Below, in pieces: positions 16,557 to 25,543 of a stretch of DNA of 48,440 bases. The position numbers and the translations under genes were made by a program. The DNA is from Candidatus Heimdallarchaeota archaeon (lineage in GTDB: Archaea > Asgardarchaeota > Heimdallarchaeia > Heimdallarchaeales > Heimdallarchaeaceae). Where the stretch lies: assembly GCA_016839945.1 (NCBI GenBank), contig JAEOTE010000063.1, positions 1 through 48,440 of the forward strand. The letters run 5' to 3'. Each line of letters starts with the position of its first letter. Position 1 is the stretch's first letter. Below the pieces are notes generated by a model. The model did no database searches, was not told the DNA's origin, and worked only from the letters and a program-made list of their open reading frames with translations.

Positions 16557-18053
16557 ATGGGAGAAACTGATACAACAGATGAAAAAGAAAAGCACGAAAT
16601 AATTGAAAATCAAGTGCTAGAAGTAATCCAAGTGCAATGGGAGCAACATGAAGAAACAAGAGAAATTTTATCCATTTTGAGAGAAAAAATACAGATGGAT
16701 TTAAACTCATTAGGATACATAGGAAGGGTTGAAACTCAAGGTTCATTCGCTAGAAAAACATATCTATCAGAGGATGAAACTTTTGATTTGCTTCTGATAT
16801 TACAGAGAGAAGATAAAGCAAACGTTCACCAAATATTAGATGCGCTTGTTAAAAGACTAAAAAACGATAGAATTCGAAAACAGCCAATAACAATAGAGAA
16901 GCACACAGGTAAAATACCTTATTTAAGAATCTTAGGAGGGGGAGAATTAATCAATGTATTTGTAGGTTTTGAAATTTCTCCAGGTGAGGAAACTATATCG
17001 ATTTTTGATTTAATTCCAATGCATACTCAGTATATTCTAACCCATATGCCTGAAGAAATGAGAAAAGAAGTTTTACTCTTGAAGAAATTTGTTAAAGCAA
17101 CTGGTGTTTATCGTAGTGAGATTGGAGCTGTAGGATTCAATGGTTATCTTTGTGAATTATTAATTATCTTTTATGGTTCTTTCAGGAAAGCAATTCAATC
17201 AATTCGAAATTGGAAACCTAGAACAATTATAGATTTAAAGAGAAACCAAGAGAAAATTGAGGATGTAGATTCATTAACTACAGAAATGCTAGTAGGATAT
17301 TATCCTCTTTATGTACCTGATCCTTTGAATCCAAAGGATAATGCTGCTGCAAGTGTGTCTACAGATCAATTTAATTCTATAGCAGCAGCTGCGAATTTAT
17401 ACTATCATAACCCATCAATAGATATTTTTGAAGATCAAATGTGTGAAGTTTCTGAATTCGAGGATTTAGTTAGAAAAATAGTAAACTCTGGAAAAGAAGT
17501 AGTAGTTCTAGCTCTTAGAAGAGAATTCAAAGAAGCAGAAGTGTGTTGGCAAAAAGCTTTGAGCATAAAATCAGCTTTTGAATCAGAATTACATAATAAT
17601 AACTACATCTTGGAGAGGACTAAACCTTTTGTATGTGATGAATATTTTGGTATTTTTATCAGTTTAATGAATGTAAATCCAAGAATATCTCTTAGAAAAG
17701 AAGGACCAGAAATAACTTCAGGTGATTCAATTAAATTCTTAAGAAGATACACAAAACATGCAGATGTAGTAGCGGGACCTTTTATAGATGATGAAAAATG
17801 GGTAATTCACTTCACAAAGAAAGGTCAAAATATATACGATTTCTTGCAGAATTTAGTAAAGAAAAATACATTTGTACTGAATGTAGATTCTTTTCTTAAG
17901 GTAGAAATAAAAGAAAAAATGTTGGTTCTTGGAGTAGATGGAGAACTTAGCAATATCTATGAAACAGATTCATCTTTTGCTGAAAGTTTCTTTTTATTCA
18001 TAGAGCGAAAACCTCTTTGGATATGTAATCTTAAGGAAACAGAAGTTAGTTAA
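16557..18053 (+). CDS. cca: Archaeal class I CCA-adding enzyme homologue with altered active site
   Basis: 498 residues. It follows archaeal CCA tRNA nucleotidyltransferase along most of its length: QGSFARKTYL (nucleotidyltransferase GSxARxTxL), then PMHTQYIL, VGFNGYLCELLIIFYGSF, RTIIDL and YVPDPLNPKDNAAASVS. The genomic position after thpR is also that of true cca. However, the catalytic strand reads ETFDLLL where Archaeoglobus CCA has LEIDVFL, so the first carboxylate is Thr75 (Asp77 is kept). The third carboxylate strand reads GELINVFV instead of VEVDVVP, so Asn133 replaces Asp. Two of three metal ligands seem lost, which predicts weak or no CCA addition unless other residues compensate. 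The alignment is by eye from memory. Confidence 0.8.
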   Translation: MGETDTTDEKEKHEIIENQVLEVIQVQWEQHEETREILSILREKIQMDLNSLGYIGRVETQGSFARKTYLSEDETFDLLLILQREDKANVHQILDALVKRLKNDRIRKQPITIEKHTGKIPYLRILGGGELINVFVGFEISPGEETISIFDLIPMHTQYILTHMPEEMRKEVLLLKKFVKATGVYRSEIGAVGFNGYLCELLIIFYGSFRKAIQSIRNWKPRTIIDLKRNQEKIEDVDSLTTEMLVGYYPLYVPDPLNPKDNAAASVSTDQFNSIAAAANLYYHNPSIDIFEDQMCEVSEFEDLVRKIVNSGKEVVVLALRREFKEAEVCWQKALSIKSAFESELHNNNYILERTKPFVCDEYFGIFISLMNVNPRISLRKEGPEITSGDSIKFLRRYTKHADVVAGPFIDDEKWVIHFTKKGQNIYDFLQNLVKKNTFVLNVDSFLKVEIKEKMLVLGVDGELSNIYETDSSFAESFFLFIERKPLWICNLKETEVS

Positions 18054-18079
18054 AAAAAGAAAAAGAAAAAGGAAGATGT

Positions 18080-19552
18080 TTATTTTTTCCTTCTTAGATA
18101 AACAATTGCCATTACTGGAGATAAAACAGCTACAATAATCAATAAGCTACTCACATCGAATCCTATAGTGAAAGTATTACCATTATTGTTTCCTGTTGGT
18201 TCTTCTCCTAAGCTTAACAGCTTGATTGGATGTACTACAAAGCGTGGTTTTCCATCCTTATCTTCTAAATCGAAGTAATTAGGACCACCTATTTCTGAAT
18301 TTTGAGCTAAGAGTATGTGTACGTATAGATATTTTCCAACTTCAAAATTCCAATCTCTTCCTAAAGGATCATTTGATTCTAAAGGTTTGCAGAATTCTAC
18401 TTTACGATAATTATCAGAGTAAGTAACATTACCTTCACCATTGCAAGAACCTCCAACTGATTCATCACTCATTGGTGTACTATAATCTCCTGGAAGAAAT
18501 CCGTCTCCATAATCATTTCCTAGCATTACAAAATCTGTACCATCAGTGTAGTTCAGCATATCAACTCCGTCACCTATAGCATATCCAACAAGATCAGTTT
18601 CTGTTTCTACTTCATCGTATAGTTCCAAGAAGAAATAGAAATTCACACCATCATGAAAGACTTTGAATTCAACATCAATAGTGGTAGTAGGATCCCATTG
18701 TCCAGAACTCCAATTAAAGTAAGATAAAATTATATCATATTTCATTGCGTCTGTCCATGCAGTTTCATCAGCTACTCCATCAATGGTAATAGTACTCTCG
18801 ATGTAAGGAGCTTCGAAATCTTTTCCTTCAATCCAATCTAGACCTTGACCTGGTTCAGAAGGATCTATATCAAGTGGTTTTCCTGCATAATGATCTATAT
18901 CTACTCGAATGTAGTGTGGTTTAGATCTATAGTTTGGTTCTCCACTGTCAGGATAAATTCCAATCCATGCTTGTATATCAACAGCAATAGGATCACCATT
19001 GTTTAACCAAATATCTTTTCCTGCACTGTCTCCAGAACGTAATTCTTTAGCACCTTCAAACCAAGTTCCATAGGTATTTGTATAGTTCAGATATGCATCT
19101 GTATTTTCATACCCTCCAATATCTGTATCAAGTTGTGGTCCTGTAGCATCACCATATGCAAGATCATGATAATAGTCGTAAATAGCAGCCATATGAATTC
19201 CATCATCATGACCATTCCCAAAGAAGTGTAAATCTGCTCCTTTGACATGACCTTTGGTTACTGGTATATACATATAGAAGAAGAGGTGTGTATCATTGTG
19301 TGCAAAGTTTATTATGACAGGTAAGAAATTTAGTTCATTATCTTTTTCAGTAATATTGAAAAATCTTTCATCTGCTACATTCCAATCCCAATTATATCCA
19401 TCTAAAATTAAACTTGGATTATAAGGAGCAACCATGCTTAAAGCTGGTGCTGGAATGGAATCAGCTGTTGTCAAAAAGAAATTTCCTATACCTAGCATGC
19501 TTATTCCAAAAAGGAGAATAACTCCTAAAGTTAGCATTTTTTTACTTTTCAT
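18080..19552 (-). CDS. Surface-anchored protein with two DOMON/CBM9-like (EB_dh-like) domains
   Basis: 490 residues: signal peptide (residues 1-30), two beta-rich domains, an Asn-rich linker (GNNNGNT) and a C-terminal transmembrane helix with RRKK. The domains begin SLILDGYNWDWNVADERFF and STITIDGVADETAWTDA, and contain HLFFYMY and NFYFFLELYD strands. This is the pattern of carbohydrate-binding CBM9 and ethylbenzene-dehydrogenase-type heme-binding DOMON domains. I cannot tell sugar from heme binding. The first domain carries a His/Asp-rich loop (FGNGHDDGIHM). A T-rich tract on the coding strand follows the stop (18054-18076). A G-rich GGGGGTT sequence precedes ATG 19552. Confidence 0.75.
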   Translation of the reverse strand: MKSKKMLTLGVILLFGISMLGIGNFFLTTADSIPAPALSMVAPYNPSLILDGYNWDWNVADERFFNITEKDNELNFLPVIINFAHNDTHLFFYMYIPVTKGHVKGADLHFFGNGHDDGIHMAAIYDYYHDLAYGDATGPQLDTDIGGYENTDAYLNYTNTYGTWFEGAKELRSGDSAGKDIWLNNGDPIAVDIQAWIGIYPDSGEPNYRSKPHYIRVDIDHYAGKPLDIDPSEPGQGLDWIEGKDFEAPYIESTITIDGVADETAWTDAMKYDIILSYFNWSSGQWDPTTTIDVEFKVFHDGVNFYFFLELYDEVETETDLVGYAIGDGVDMLNYTDGTDFVMLGNDYGDGFLPGDYSTPMSDESVGGSCNGEGNVTYSDNYRKVEFCKPLESNDPLGRDWNFEVGKYLYVHILLAQNSEIGGPNYFDLEDKDGKPRFVVHPIKLLSLGEEPTGNNNGNTFTIGFDVSSLLIIVAVLSPVMAIVYLRRKK

Positions 19553-19744
19553 TTTTGAACCCCCAAAAATGTATCTAATATTAATTATCCTTTTTATAAT
19601 ATATATAAAATATGTTTGAGGAAACTCGAACTTGCGTTGTTCGAGATAATTGGAATTTATTCGAAAACCTCGTTTCAGCTTTATTTGTTTATATAATAAC
19701 TTCTAAATGAACTTCTAACTAATGATCAAAGAATGGAATGAGTA

Positions 19745-20770
19745 ATGCGAATTCTAGCAACTGCTGATAGTCATTTTGGATATATCTATGGAAGGACAAC
19801 TCAAGCTAAAAACCTCATTACTCAACATTTCTTTAATTCTTTTGAAAACCTGTTAAAGATTGCGAGAAGAGAGAAGGTAGACTTGGTTCTTCATGGTGGG
19901 GATTTTTTTAACAGATCTAAACCAAAAAAGAAATTCATTGCTAAAGCATTCAATCTAGTTGCTAGACTTTCTGATGATGGAATCAACTTCATAGCAATCC
20001 CTGGGAATCATGATCGTTCTTATCTTCCAGACACATTGTTAAGCTATTTTAGAAAAAATATTCACTTCCTTAACACCTATTCAATCATTGAAATGAATGA
20101 CATAACTATCATTGGTTTTCCTTATTCAAACGATCCCGTTTCAGTTATGAACAAAATATCTAGATTTGCAGAAAACAATCCATCGAGGAAAATTATAATT
20201 CTCTGTCATCAATTGTTTGATGGTGCATCTTTTGGTCCTCATAATCATGTTTTTACAAAAAGACCTGATACACTCCTAACTTATCATCTTCCAAGCAATA
20301 TTAAATTTGTTATTAGCGGTCATATTCATAGAGCTCAAACGTTACAAAATAACAAAGTGTTTTACCCTGGCTCTATTGGACGAACCAGTTTCATGGAAAT
20401 AGTTGAACCGAAAGGATATCTAATATTCGAACTTGAAGACGATTTATATTCCACAAATTTTTATGAAATTCCAAGCATTCCTATGGAAGTCAAAGAAGTA
20501 GAAGTTAACAAAGCTGCACTCCTTTCTTCTGAACTAGAAAACACAGAAATCGATCCTGATGTTAGGTTCCTTTTAAGACTAATAGGCAGAAAATTAACTG
20601 ATAATGAAATCAAATATCTATGGGCTAAATATCCAGCCAAAGAATATCCACTTATGTCTTTTTCTCCTAAGAAACCTAATATGATGCTAAGGAATCTTTA
20701 TTCTAAAAATCAATCTTCTCTTTCTCCAAATATTAGCTACTACTATAACGGAGATAGAAATAATCCATAA
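19745..20770 (+). CDS. Mre11/SbcD-like metallophosphoesterase
   Basis: 341 residues. All calcineurin-type phosphoesterase motifs of the Mre11 family are visible: ADSHFGY at residues 7-13, HGGDFFN, PGNHDRSY, a CHQLF histidine and SGHIHRAQ, followed by YPGSIGRTSF. Mre11 is the nuclease of the Mre11-Rad50 DNA break-repair complex. No rad50 or herA/nurA lies beside it, so it may be a stand-alone Mre11-like nuclease. The last ~115 residues (after PSIPMEVKEVEV) differ from the usual capping and Rad50-binding region as far as I can judge. The 3' end overlaps the convergent gene at 20687 by 84 nt. TATA at about 19687-19697 gives a short leader. Confidence 0.85.
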   Translation: MRILATADSHFGYIYGRTTQAKNLITQHFFNSFENLLKIARREKVDLVLHGGDFFNRSKPKKKFIAKAFNLVARLSDDGINFIAIPGNHDRSYLPDTLLSYFRKNIHFLNTYSIIEMNDITIIGFPYSNDPVSVMNKISRFAENNPSRKIIILCHQLFDGASFGPHNHVFTKRPDTLLTYHLPSNIKFVISGHIHRAQTLQNNKVFYPGSIGRTSFMEIVEPKGYLIFELEDDLYSTNFYEIPSIPMEVKEVEVNKAALLSSELENTEIDPDVRFLLRLIGRKLTDNEIKYLWAKYPAKEYPLMSFSPKKPNMMLRNLYSKNQSSLSPNISYYYNGDRNNP

Positions 20771-22006
20771 CTGTAGTGATTTAGTTTCTCTAATTAGCGT
20801 GGTGTTATCAACTGGTTTCTTAAGAGGATATGGATCTTCAGAATTTGATATACCATCAATTTTATAGACTTTTTTCTCTCTGTTAGACCAATAGTTGCCC
20901 TGCCTCGAATCTTCATCATACCACATTGTATTCTTGCCATCATCAAGTGCTTGACTCGATCCCAAAATATTGTTGTCTATAAAATTGTTGTGGTGAAAAA
21001 CATTATATTCAGAGCTTTCTACTACTGTTGCACCGTATAATGAATTTTCAGTGAAATTATTAAAAACAATTTCACAGCTAATTGAACTAACTCCTAAGGT
21101 TATACCATTTTTATAATTTGAATCTAATGCGTTGTATTTAACTTGGATGAAATTTGATTTGTATATATTCAAACCATAATCATTTTCTAAACAAGTGTTA
21201 TTGTATACTTTGGTGCTGTAAGCTTCCCACACATTTATACCCTTAATATTCCTAATCAAAGTGTTATTAAAAATTAAAGAATTACTGGAATAATCATATA
21301 ACCATATCCCATTATATTTATTATTAATACATAAGTTATTTTTAATTAGAGAATTGGGTGAATTTAACATATAGATTCCATCTGTAGCACCAACTGTACA
21401 ATAATTATTAATCAAAGATGTAAATGGAGAAGATTCAATTGCTATGCATGCTCCACCTATTCCCAAACCAGTACCTACTACTATATTATTTTCTATGAGA
21501 GTATAAGGACAAACATTTAGAGAAATACCTGATTGATAATGATTAATAATTGTGTTATTATAGATTGATAGATTAGAGCTATCAACAATCCTTATCCCAA
21601 AGCTATTACTATTGAATATGTGATTAGATCTAACAATAGCTGTAAATTCTGTGACATTATGAAGGAATATACAATCATCTTGCATTTCAATATAACAATT
21701 TTCAATCACAAAAAACTTTGTTGTATGTTTAACTGATATTCCTCTCCCAGTACCTAAATGTGAAATATTTAGATTCGAAATAATATATGGACTTTCAGAT
21801 GTTCCACTTCCCAAAAAACTGTAATCAGAAAAATTTGAATCACAGTTAATTTCGATTTTCTCATGTGGGATCCAATTTGTATTATGTTGCTGTACAACAT
21901 GAATAGAACTGATTTCCTTATCATCCTGAAATAATGGATGTTGTGAATAACATAACATTGGTAACAAGAGTAATGTAATCAGTCCAACAAAAAATATTCT
22001 TCTCAT
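20687..22006 (-). CDS. Secreted right-handed beta-helix (NosD-like) surface protein
   Basis: About 439 residues from ATG 22006, preferred over the in-frame TTG 22021 because GGTG lies 9 nt before it and the signal peptide (MRRIFFVGLITLLLLPMLC) then starts at once. The body is a parallel beta-helix with repeated Asn-rich turns such as YNNTII, LIENNIV, LINNYC, LIKNNLC and VYNNTCL, each about 22-24 residues, as in NosD and CASH-domain proteins. The C-terminus has a transmembrane helix (LQLWIISISVIVVANIW) and a basic tail. Likely exported and anchored; it may bind or process surface polysaccharide, but no catalytic motif is seen. Confidence 0.82.
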   Translation of the reverse strand: MRRIFFVGLITLLLLPMLCYSQHPLFQDDKEISSIHVVQQHNTNWIPHEKIEINCDSNFSDYSFLGSGTSESPYIISNLNISHLGTGRGISVKHTTKFFVIENCYIEMQDDCIFLHNVTEFTAIVRSNHIFNSNSFGIRIVDSSNLSIYNNTIINHYQSGISLNVCPYTLIENNIVVGTGLGIGGACIAIESSPFTSLINNYCTVGATDGIYMLNSPNSLIKNNLCINNKYNGIWLYDYSSNSLIFNNTLIRNIKGINVWEAYSTKVYNNTCLENDYGLNIYKSNFIQVKYNALDSNYKNGITLGVSSISCEIVFNNFTENSLYGATVVESSEYNVFHHNNFIDNNILGSSQALDDGKNTMWYDEDSRQGNYWSNREKKVYKIDGISNSEDPYPLKKPVDNTTLIRETKSLQLWIISISVIVVANIWRKRRLIFRIKIP

Positions 22007-22097
22007 GTTAATAAGCACCAATACTCACTTCGTAATTTTTGTTTCTACTATCAATCATCTCTGTTTAAACACTTATATAATTATCAAAATGTTAGTT

Positions 22098-22856
22098 TTA
22101 ATCACCATTTTTTATTAAATAACGATATCTATAGCATTCTTTCATTCCTATTTTTGAATATAGTTTTATCGCTCCAAAATTATCTGCTTCAACTTGAAGG
22201 TAAATCTTTTTCACATTGTCTTTCTTCCCTTTTTCAATCATTTTTACAAGTATTGATTTAGCTATTCCTTGTCTTCTAAATTCTGGATGAGTAAACATGT
22301 TGTATATAACCATGAAATCTCTTTCAGTAACAGTTAGTCCAACAGCTATAGGTTCTTCCTCTACAGCTGTAAAAAAACAAGGTTTTGGATCTGTTAATCT
22401 TTGTATTATTTTCTTCATTCCTTCTATTCTACTAGAACCTTCAGGACTAATGGTTTTGAAGTCATTAATCCAACTATCCAAATCTGTTTCAGAAGATATA
22501 TAGTTAAAATTAGAATTTACTGGAATATCTAATATTTTATCAATTTTTGCAATCATAACAATTGTTTCATCTATTTCCTTATAATCACATTCAATTAAAA
22601 AATCAAATAGGTTGGAAGGCTGATAATAATCTGCAAGTTGAAATATTGTAGGTAAGTTGTTTTGTCTATAAATTCTTTCTACATTTTCTACATCCTTTCT
22701 CAAATCTTCACCTTCATATTTCAAAGGTGAAACACTATTCGCTCTTTTAGTAACTCCCTCAGAGATTCTTAACTTCCATCCATTTAGTGTAATCATTGAT
22801 TTAGATGGCCAAGAATTTGTAGATAGTTCCTGATAAAGTGCAACTTGCTCTTTCAT
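22098..22856 (-). CDS. GNAT family N-acetyltransferase
   Basis: 252 residues. The C-terminal GNAT core carries the acetyl-CoA loop RRQGIAKSIL (Q/RxxGxG/A) near residue 200, preceded by the strand DFMVIYNMFTHPEF and followed by VEADNFGAIKLYSKIGM. The N-terminal half (residues 1-130) resembles a degenerate GNAT repeat with WKLRISEGVTKRANSVSP, as in two-domain acetyltransferases. The substrate is unknown. TTTATA on the minus strand (22881-22886) lies about 26 nt before the start, so the mRNA is probably leaderless. Confidence 0.85.
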   Translation of the reverse strand: MKEQVALYQELSTNSWPSKSMITLNGWKLRISEGVTKRANSVSPLKYEGEDLRKDVENVERIYRQNNLPTIFQLADYYQPSNLFDFLIECDYKEIDETIVMIAKIDKILDIPVNSNFNYISSETDLDSWINDFKTISPEGSSRIEGMKKIIQRLTDPKPCFFTAVEEEPIAVGLTVTERDFMVIYNMFTHPEFRRQGIAKSILVKMIEKGKKDNVKKIYLQVEADNFGAIKLYSKIGMKECYRYRYLIKNGD

Positions 22857-22880
22857 TTGCAGATATAAAGTTTAGAACGT

Positions 22881-22886
22881 TATAAA
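22881..22886 (-). promoter_or_regulatory. TATA box for the 22098-22856 acetyltransferase
   Basis: TATAAA on + (TTTATA on the coding strand) is centred 26-27 nt upstream of ATG 22856; this implies a leaderless start. Confidence 0.45.
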
Positions 22887-22929
22887 ACTAGTGAAATGAA
22901 GATGCAGTAGTATAAAAAGAAGAAATTTT

Positions 22930-23000
22930 AGAGCTTTGACCAATCATACTGGTAAAAACCCTTTGATTATTATCAAAAGCTCTTTCTTATTTAGAAAGAA
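22930..23000. ncRNA. Candidate structured RNA (multi-hairpin element)
   Basis: Within 71 nt, four inverted repeats fit together. AGAGCT (22930-22935) pairs with AGCTCT (22978-22983) and encloses ACCA/TGGT (22939-22942, 22950-22953) and TTTGAT/ATCAAA (22962-22967, 22972-22977). A further 7-bp hairpin TCTTTCT/AGAAAGA (22981-22987, 22993-22999) overlaps the end of the closing stem, so the two may be alternative. A TATATA box at 23005-23010 is placed to start a minus-strand RNA near 22981, and that strand has a T-rich stretch after the closing stem. Transcription is not proven. Confidence 0.3.
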
Positions 23001-23111
23001 TTGAGTATATAAACTAAAATAATACTAAATCCTAGATTTTTTTAATTATAAATCATTAATACTGTCATTAATTTTTGTTTCTAGAAATGTTTATTAGTTT
23101 TCTTGAGATTG

Positions 23112-23119
23112 TTATATAA
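23112..23119 (+). promoter_or_regulatory. TATA box for the 23145 gene (leaderless)
   Basis: TTATATAA is centred about 27-29 nt before ATG 23145. This favours ATG 23145 over the longer TTG 23103 frame, whose codon would lie upstream of the box. Confidence 0.45.
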
Positions 23120-23144
23120 TAAATCCAAACTAGTGATTTATTTC

Positions 23145-23999
23145 ATGTGTGTAAAAACAAAATACTATATTAGTTTTCTAGAAATAATATTAGTAGTCTC
23201 TGTTTTAATTTTCCCATGTTTTTTACAAGTGACTAATGCAAATCCTTTAGCATTTGTAGATTGGGAATATGGTATATATCTTCCTCTTAATTCCTCTGAG
23301 GGAATTGAAATGTTGGATTCTCTTGTAAAATTTAGTGTTTTCACAGAGAGAAATCATAATGTGTATGTTAACTTCGAAGGTGATTACTCTTACTTTAATA
23401 CAAATGATACAAAAATACTTTTAATTGGAGCTCCCTTTAGAATCAACTTTAATACACTTTCTCCAAGAATGAAGGTATATGTTAATGGTTTAGAAATCAA
23501 CTTCGAGATAATTAAATTATCAGGAAGTGAATTAGAACCCTTTAAAACCTATTTTGATGCTATCAGTACAACTCATTTCATTTTATGTAATGTTACTTTT
23601 TCATCAAATCAAATTACTACATTAAAATATGTTTTTTCAGTCACAATTCAAGCGAATTTCCATTGGAATGGTGTAAATTATTTTGTTGGTACTGCAAACT
23701 CATGGAAAGACCAAGATGTATTTAATGAATCAGTAGAATTTTACGTAACCGGTATTCAACCTCATGAATATACAGATGGATGTATAATTTCAAAAATTGT
23801 TGGTGGAAAATCATATATTTGGTCTTGGGAAAATGAACCTATTTCGGTTAGCAAAGTAGGAATATCTTACTATTTTGATAGATTCAATTCAGGTAGGTTA
23901 GCTTGGATGATTCTTGTACCAACAATAAGTCTAATTTCACTTATTCTGTTACCTCTCTTGATAGTTAAATTAATTAAAAAAAGAAAAATGATAGCTTAG
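23145..23999 (+). CDS. Hypothetical exported membrane-anchored protein
   Basis: About 284 residues from ATG 23145. An N-terminal hydrophobic segment (FLEIILVVSVLIFPCFLQV) acts as signal or anchor. A beta-rich extracellular domain of about 220 residues follows, and then a C-terminal transmembrane helix (LAWMILVPTISLISLILLPL) with a basic tail KLIKKRK. No known domain recognised. Potential N-glycosylation sites (NSS, NDT, NVT) are frequent in the ectodomain. A hairpin and T-run follow directly after the stop. Confidence 0.65.
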   Translation: MCVKTKYYISFLEIILVVSVLIFPCFLQVTNANPLAFVDWEYGIYLPLNSSEGIEMLDSLVKFSVFTERNHNVYVNFEGDYSYFNTNDTKILLIGAPFRINFNTLSPRMKVYVNGLEINFEIIKLSGSELEPFKTYFDAISTTHFILCNVTFSSNQITTLKYVFSVTIQANFHWNGVNYFVGTANSWKDQDVFNESVEFYVTGIQPHEYTDGCIISKIVGGKSYIWSWENEPISVSKVGISYYFDRFNSGRLAWMILVPTISLISLILLPLLIVKLIKKRKMIA

Positions 24000-24015
24000 A
24001 AAGCTTATCTTTTTT
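23990..24015 (+). terminator. Hairpin terminator after the 23145-23999 gene
   Basis: GATAGCTT (23990-23997) pairs with AAGCTTATC (24001-24009, one bulged T), followed by six Ts (24010-24015). The stem overlaps the stop codon. Confidence 0.5.
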
Positions 24016-24053
24016 ACTATAAGTTTAAATCTCAGTTTTGTTAAAGATTTTTT

Positions 24054-24878
24054 ATGACCAATATTCTAAGAAATCCTTCTCTTGATCAAATCAAACAAGC
24101 AGTTGAACTTAACATGCATGATTTCTTCAGCATAAAAGAAAAAGAAGTAGAAGGTTCCAGTATCAATTTCATAAAAACAGAAAATTATTCACTTCTAGAT
24201 GGGAATCTACCTTTTACTATTGCAAATATGGTTTATCATACAAAGATTCCTTCTGATATGTTGGAGGAAAAAATAGAAGAAATTATTAGTTATTTTGAAA
24301 GTAGAAACCATCCATTCTTTCTTATGACAGGTTCAATTACAAAACCAGAGAATTTAGCAGAAATATTGTCATCAAAATACAATTTTAGGCAAAATCCAAT
24401 GCCTGGAATGTATATTGAATTATCTAAAATCAAAGAAGTAAAAGAAATAGAAAAACTGAAAATTGTGAAAGTCACTAAAAAAGAGCAATTTGATATATGG
24501 AATGATATCTTAATTGAATCATTTAGTTTTCCTAAAGATATTATGGAAAATTTCTTCCTAGATTTTCTTGATCATAAAGATGTAAGTAATTATAATGCGT
24601 TTCTTGGATATTATCAAGAAAAACCTGCAGCAGTTTCTTTAGTATGTTATAATTCAGGAGTTGCTGGAATTTATTGTGTGGGAACAATTGAAGAAGCAAG
24701 AGGAAAAGGAATTGGAACTGTATTGACACACACAGCCTTAGTAGATGCAAAAAAAAGAGGATATGAGATTGCAATTTTACAGTCTTCTGAAATGGGTTAT
24801 GGAGTTTATGAAAAAATGGGTTTTAAAGAAGTATGCAAAATGCTTTCTTTAAGTTGGAATCCAAAGAAAGAAGAATAA
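24054..24878 (+). CDS. GNAT family N-acetyltransferase
   Basis: 274 residues. C-terminal GNAT core: strand GVAGIYCVGTIEEARGKGIG with the acetyl-CoA loop RGKGIGTVLT near residue 220, then AILQSSEMGYGVYEKMGFKEV. The N-terminal half is a second, degenerate GNAT-like domain. It is unrelated in detail to the GNAT protein at 22098, so it is not a local duplicate. TTTAAAT at 24024-24030 is centred 27 nt before ATG 24054, so a leaderless mRNA is likely. Substrate unknown. Confidence 0.85.
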   Translation: MTNILRNPSLDQIKQAVELNMHDFFSIKEKEVEGSSINFIKTENYSLLDGNLPFTIANMVYHTKIPSDMLEEKIEEIISYFESRNHPFFLMTGSITKPENLAEILSSKYNFRQNPMPGMYIELSKIKEVKEIEKLKIVKVTKKEQFDIWNDILIESFSFPKDIMENFFLDFLDHKDVSNYNAFLGYYQEKPAAVSLVCYNSGVAGIYCVGTIEEARGKGIGTVLTHTALVDAKKRGYEIAILQSSEMGYGVYEKMGFKEVCKMLSLSWNPKKEE

Positions 24879-24884
24879 AAAAGA

Positions 24885-24901
24885 ATTAGAATATTTCTAA
24901 T
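24885..24901. terminator. Hairpin between convergent genes 24878 and 24925
   Basis: Perfect ATTAGAA / TTCTAAT (24885-24891, 24895-24901) with a 3-nt loop. On the minus strand it is followed by TTCTTTTTTATTC. A related stem occurs at 25529-25543. Confidence 0.45.
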
Positions 24902-24924
24902 CTTAAATAGTTGATATTCAAAAA

Positions 24925-25479
24925 TTATATAGACTCTAGAGATTCATTAATATCCTTTTCTTGATTCTTAAAATCTTCATCTGTCATTCTTTTCGACTTA
25001 AGCTTCTTAACGAGTTTTGGATTAAATGTCCAGATATCATTCCATATAAAATTACTAATTAATCCTGCATAGAACGCTATGGTCATTGATAGATATTGGT
25101 TCCAAAGTAAAGTTCCATGTAATCCCATCATTATCCCACTATAGATACCATATCCCACAACACCTATGATGACAAATTGGAAAAACTGATAGAATGTATT
25201 AGAGTGAAATTCCTCCCCTTTGAATGTCCAGATTTTGTTCATGATGAATGTAAAAACAACAACTACAACCATGGATATGAGAGATGCTATCACTCCTTGA
25301 TTTATAGTAAAAATCCAAAATTTCAAGTTTATATATTTTACAACCGTTTGGTCTAGCAACATATCAAGAAGAAATAGTAACAAGAAGTTCAATCCCCAAC
25401 CTACAGTACCAATTAATGCGAATTTTGCGAATCTTTTACCTCTCTTAGAGGAGAAAAACTTCTCTTTGTCACTTTCCAT
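24925..25479 (-). CDS. GtrA-like family membrane protein
   Basis: 184 residues with four transmembrane helices. The opening FAKFALIGTVGWGLNFLLLFLL is the GtrA signature (FxxVGxxxxxxxxxL), and the second half repeats it with FFQFVIIGVVGYGIYSGIMM. GtrA-like proteins are linked to export or flipping of lipid-linked sugars in cell-envelope glycan synthesis. No glycosyltransferase partner is adjacent. It sits 49 nt downstream of the KBL-type gene on the same strand, but a terminator-like hairpin stands between them, so cotranscription is uncertain. Confidence 0.82.
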   Translation of the reverse strand: MESDKEKFFSSKRGKRFAKFALIGTVGWGLNFLLLFLLDMLLDQTVVKYINLKFWIFTINQGVIASLISMVVVVVFTFIMNKIWTFKGEEFHSNTFYQFFQFVIIGVVGYGIYSGIMMGLHGTLLWNQYLSMTIAFYAGLISNFIWNDIWTFNPKLVKKLKSKRMTDEDFKNQEKDINESLESI

Positions 25480-25502
25480 TACAGACCCTTCTTCAAATTC
25501 AT

Positions 25503-25543
25503 AAAAAAATAATAAAAAAAGAAGAGATTTAGAATATTTCTAA
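25503..25543 (-). terminator. Hairpin terminator of the KBL/BioF-like gene
   Basis: TTAGAA / TTCTAA (25529-25534, 25538-25543) overlaps the stop codon. On the minus strand it is followed by two T-runs of seven (25514-25520 and 25503-25509 as A on +). Confidence 0.5.
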
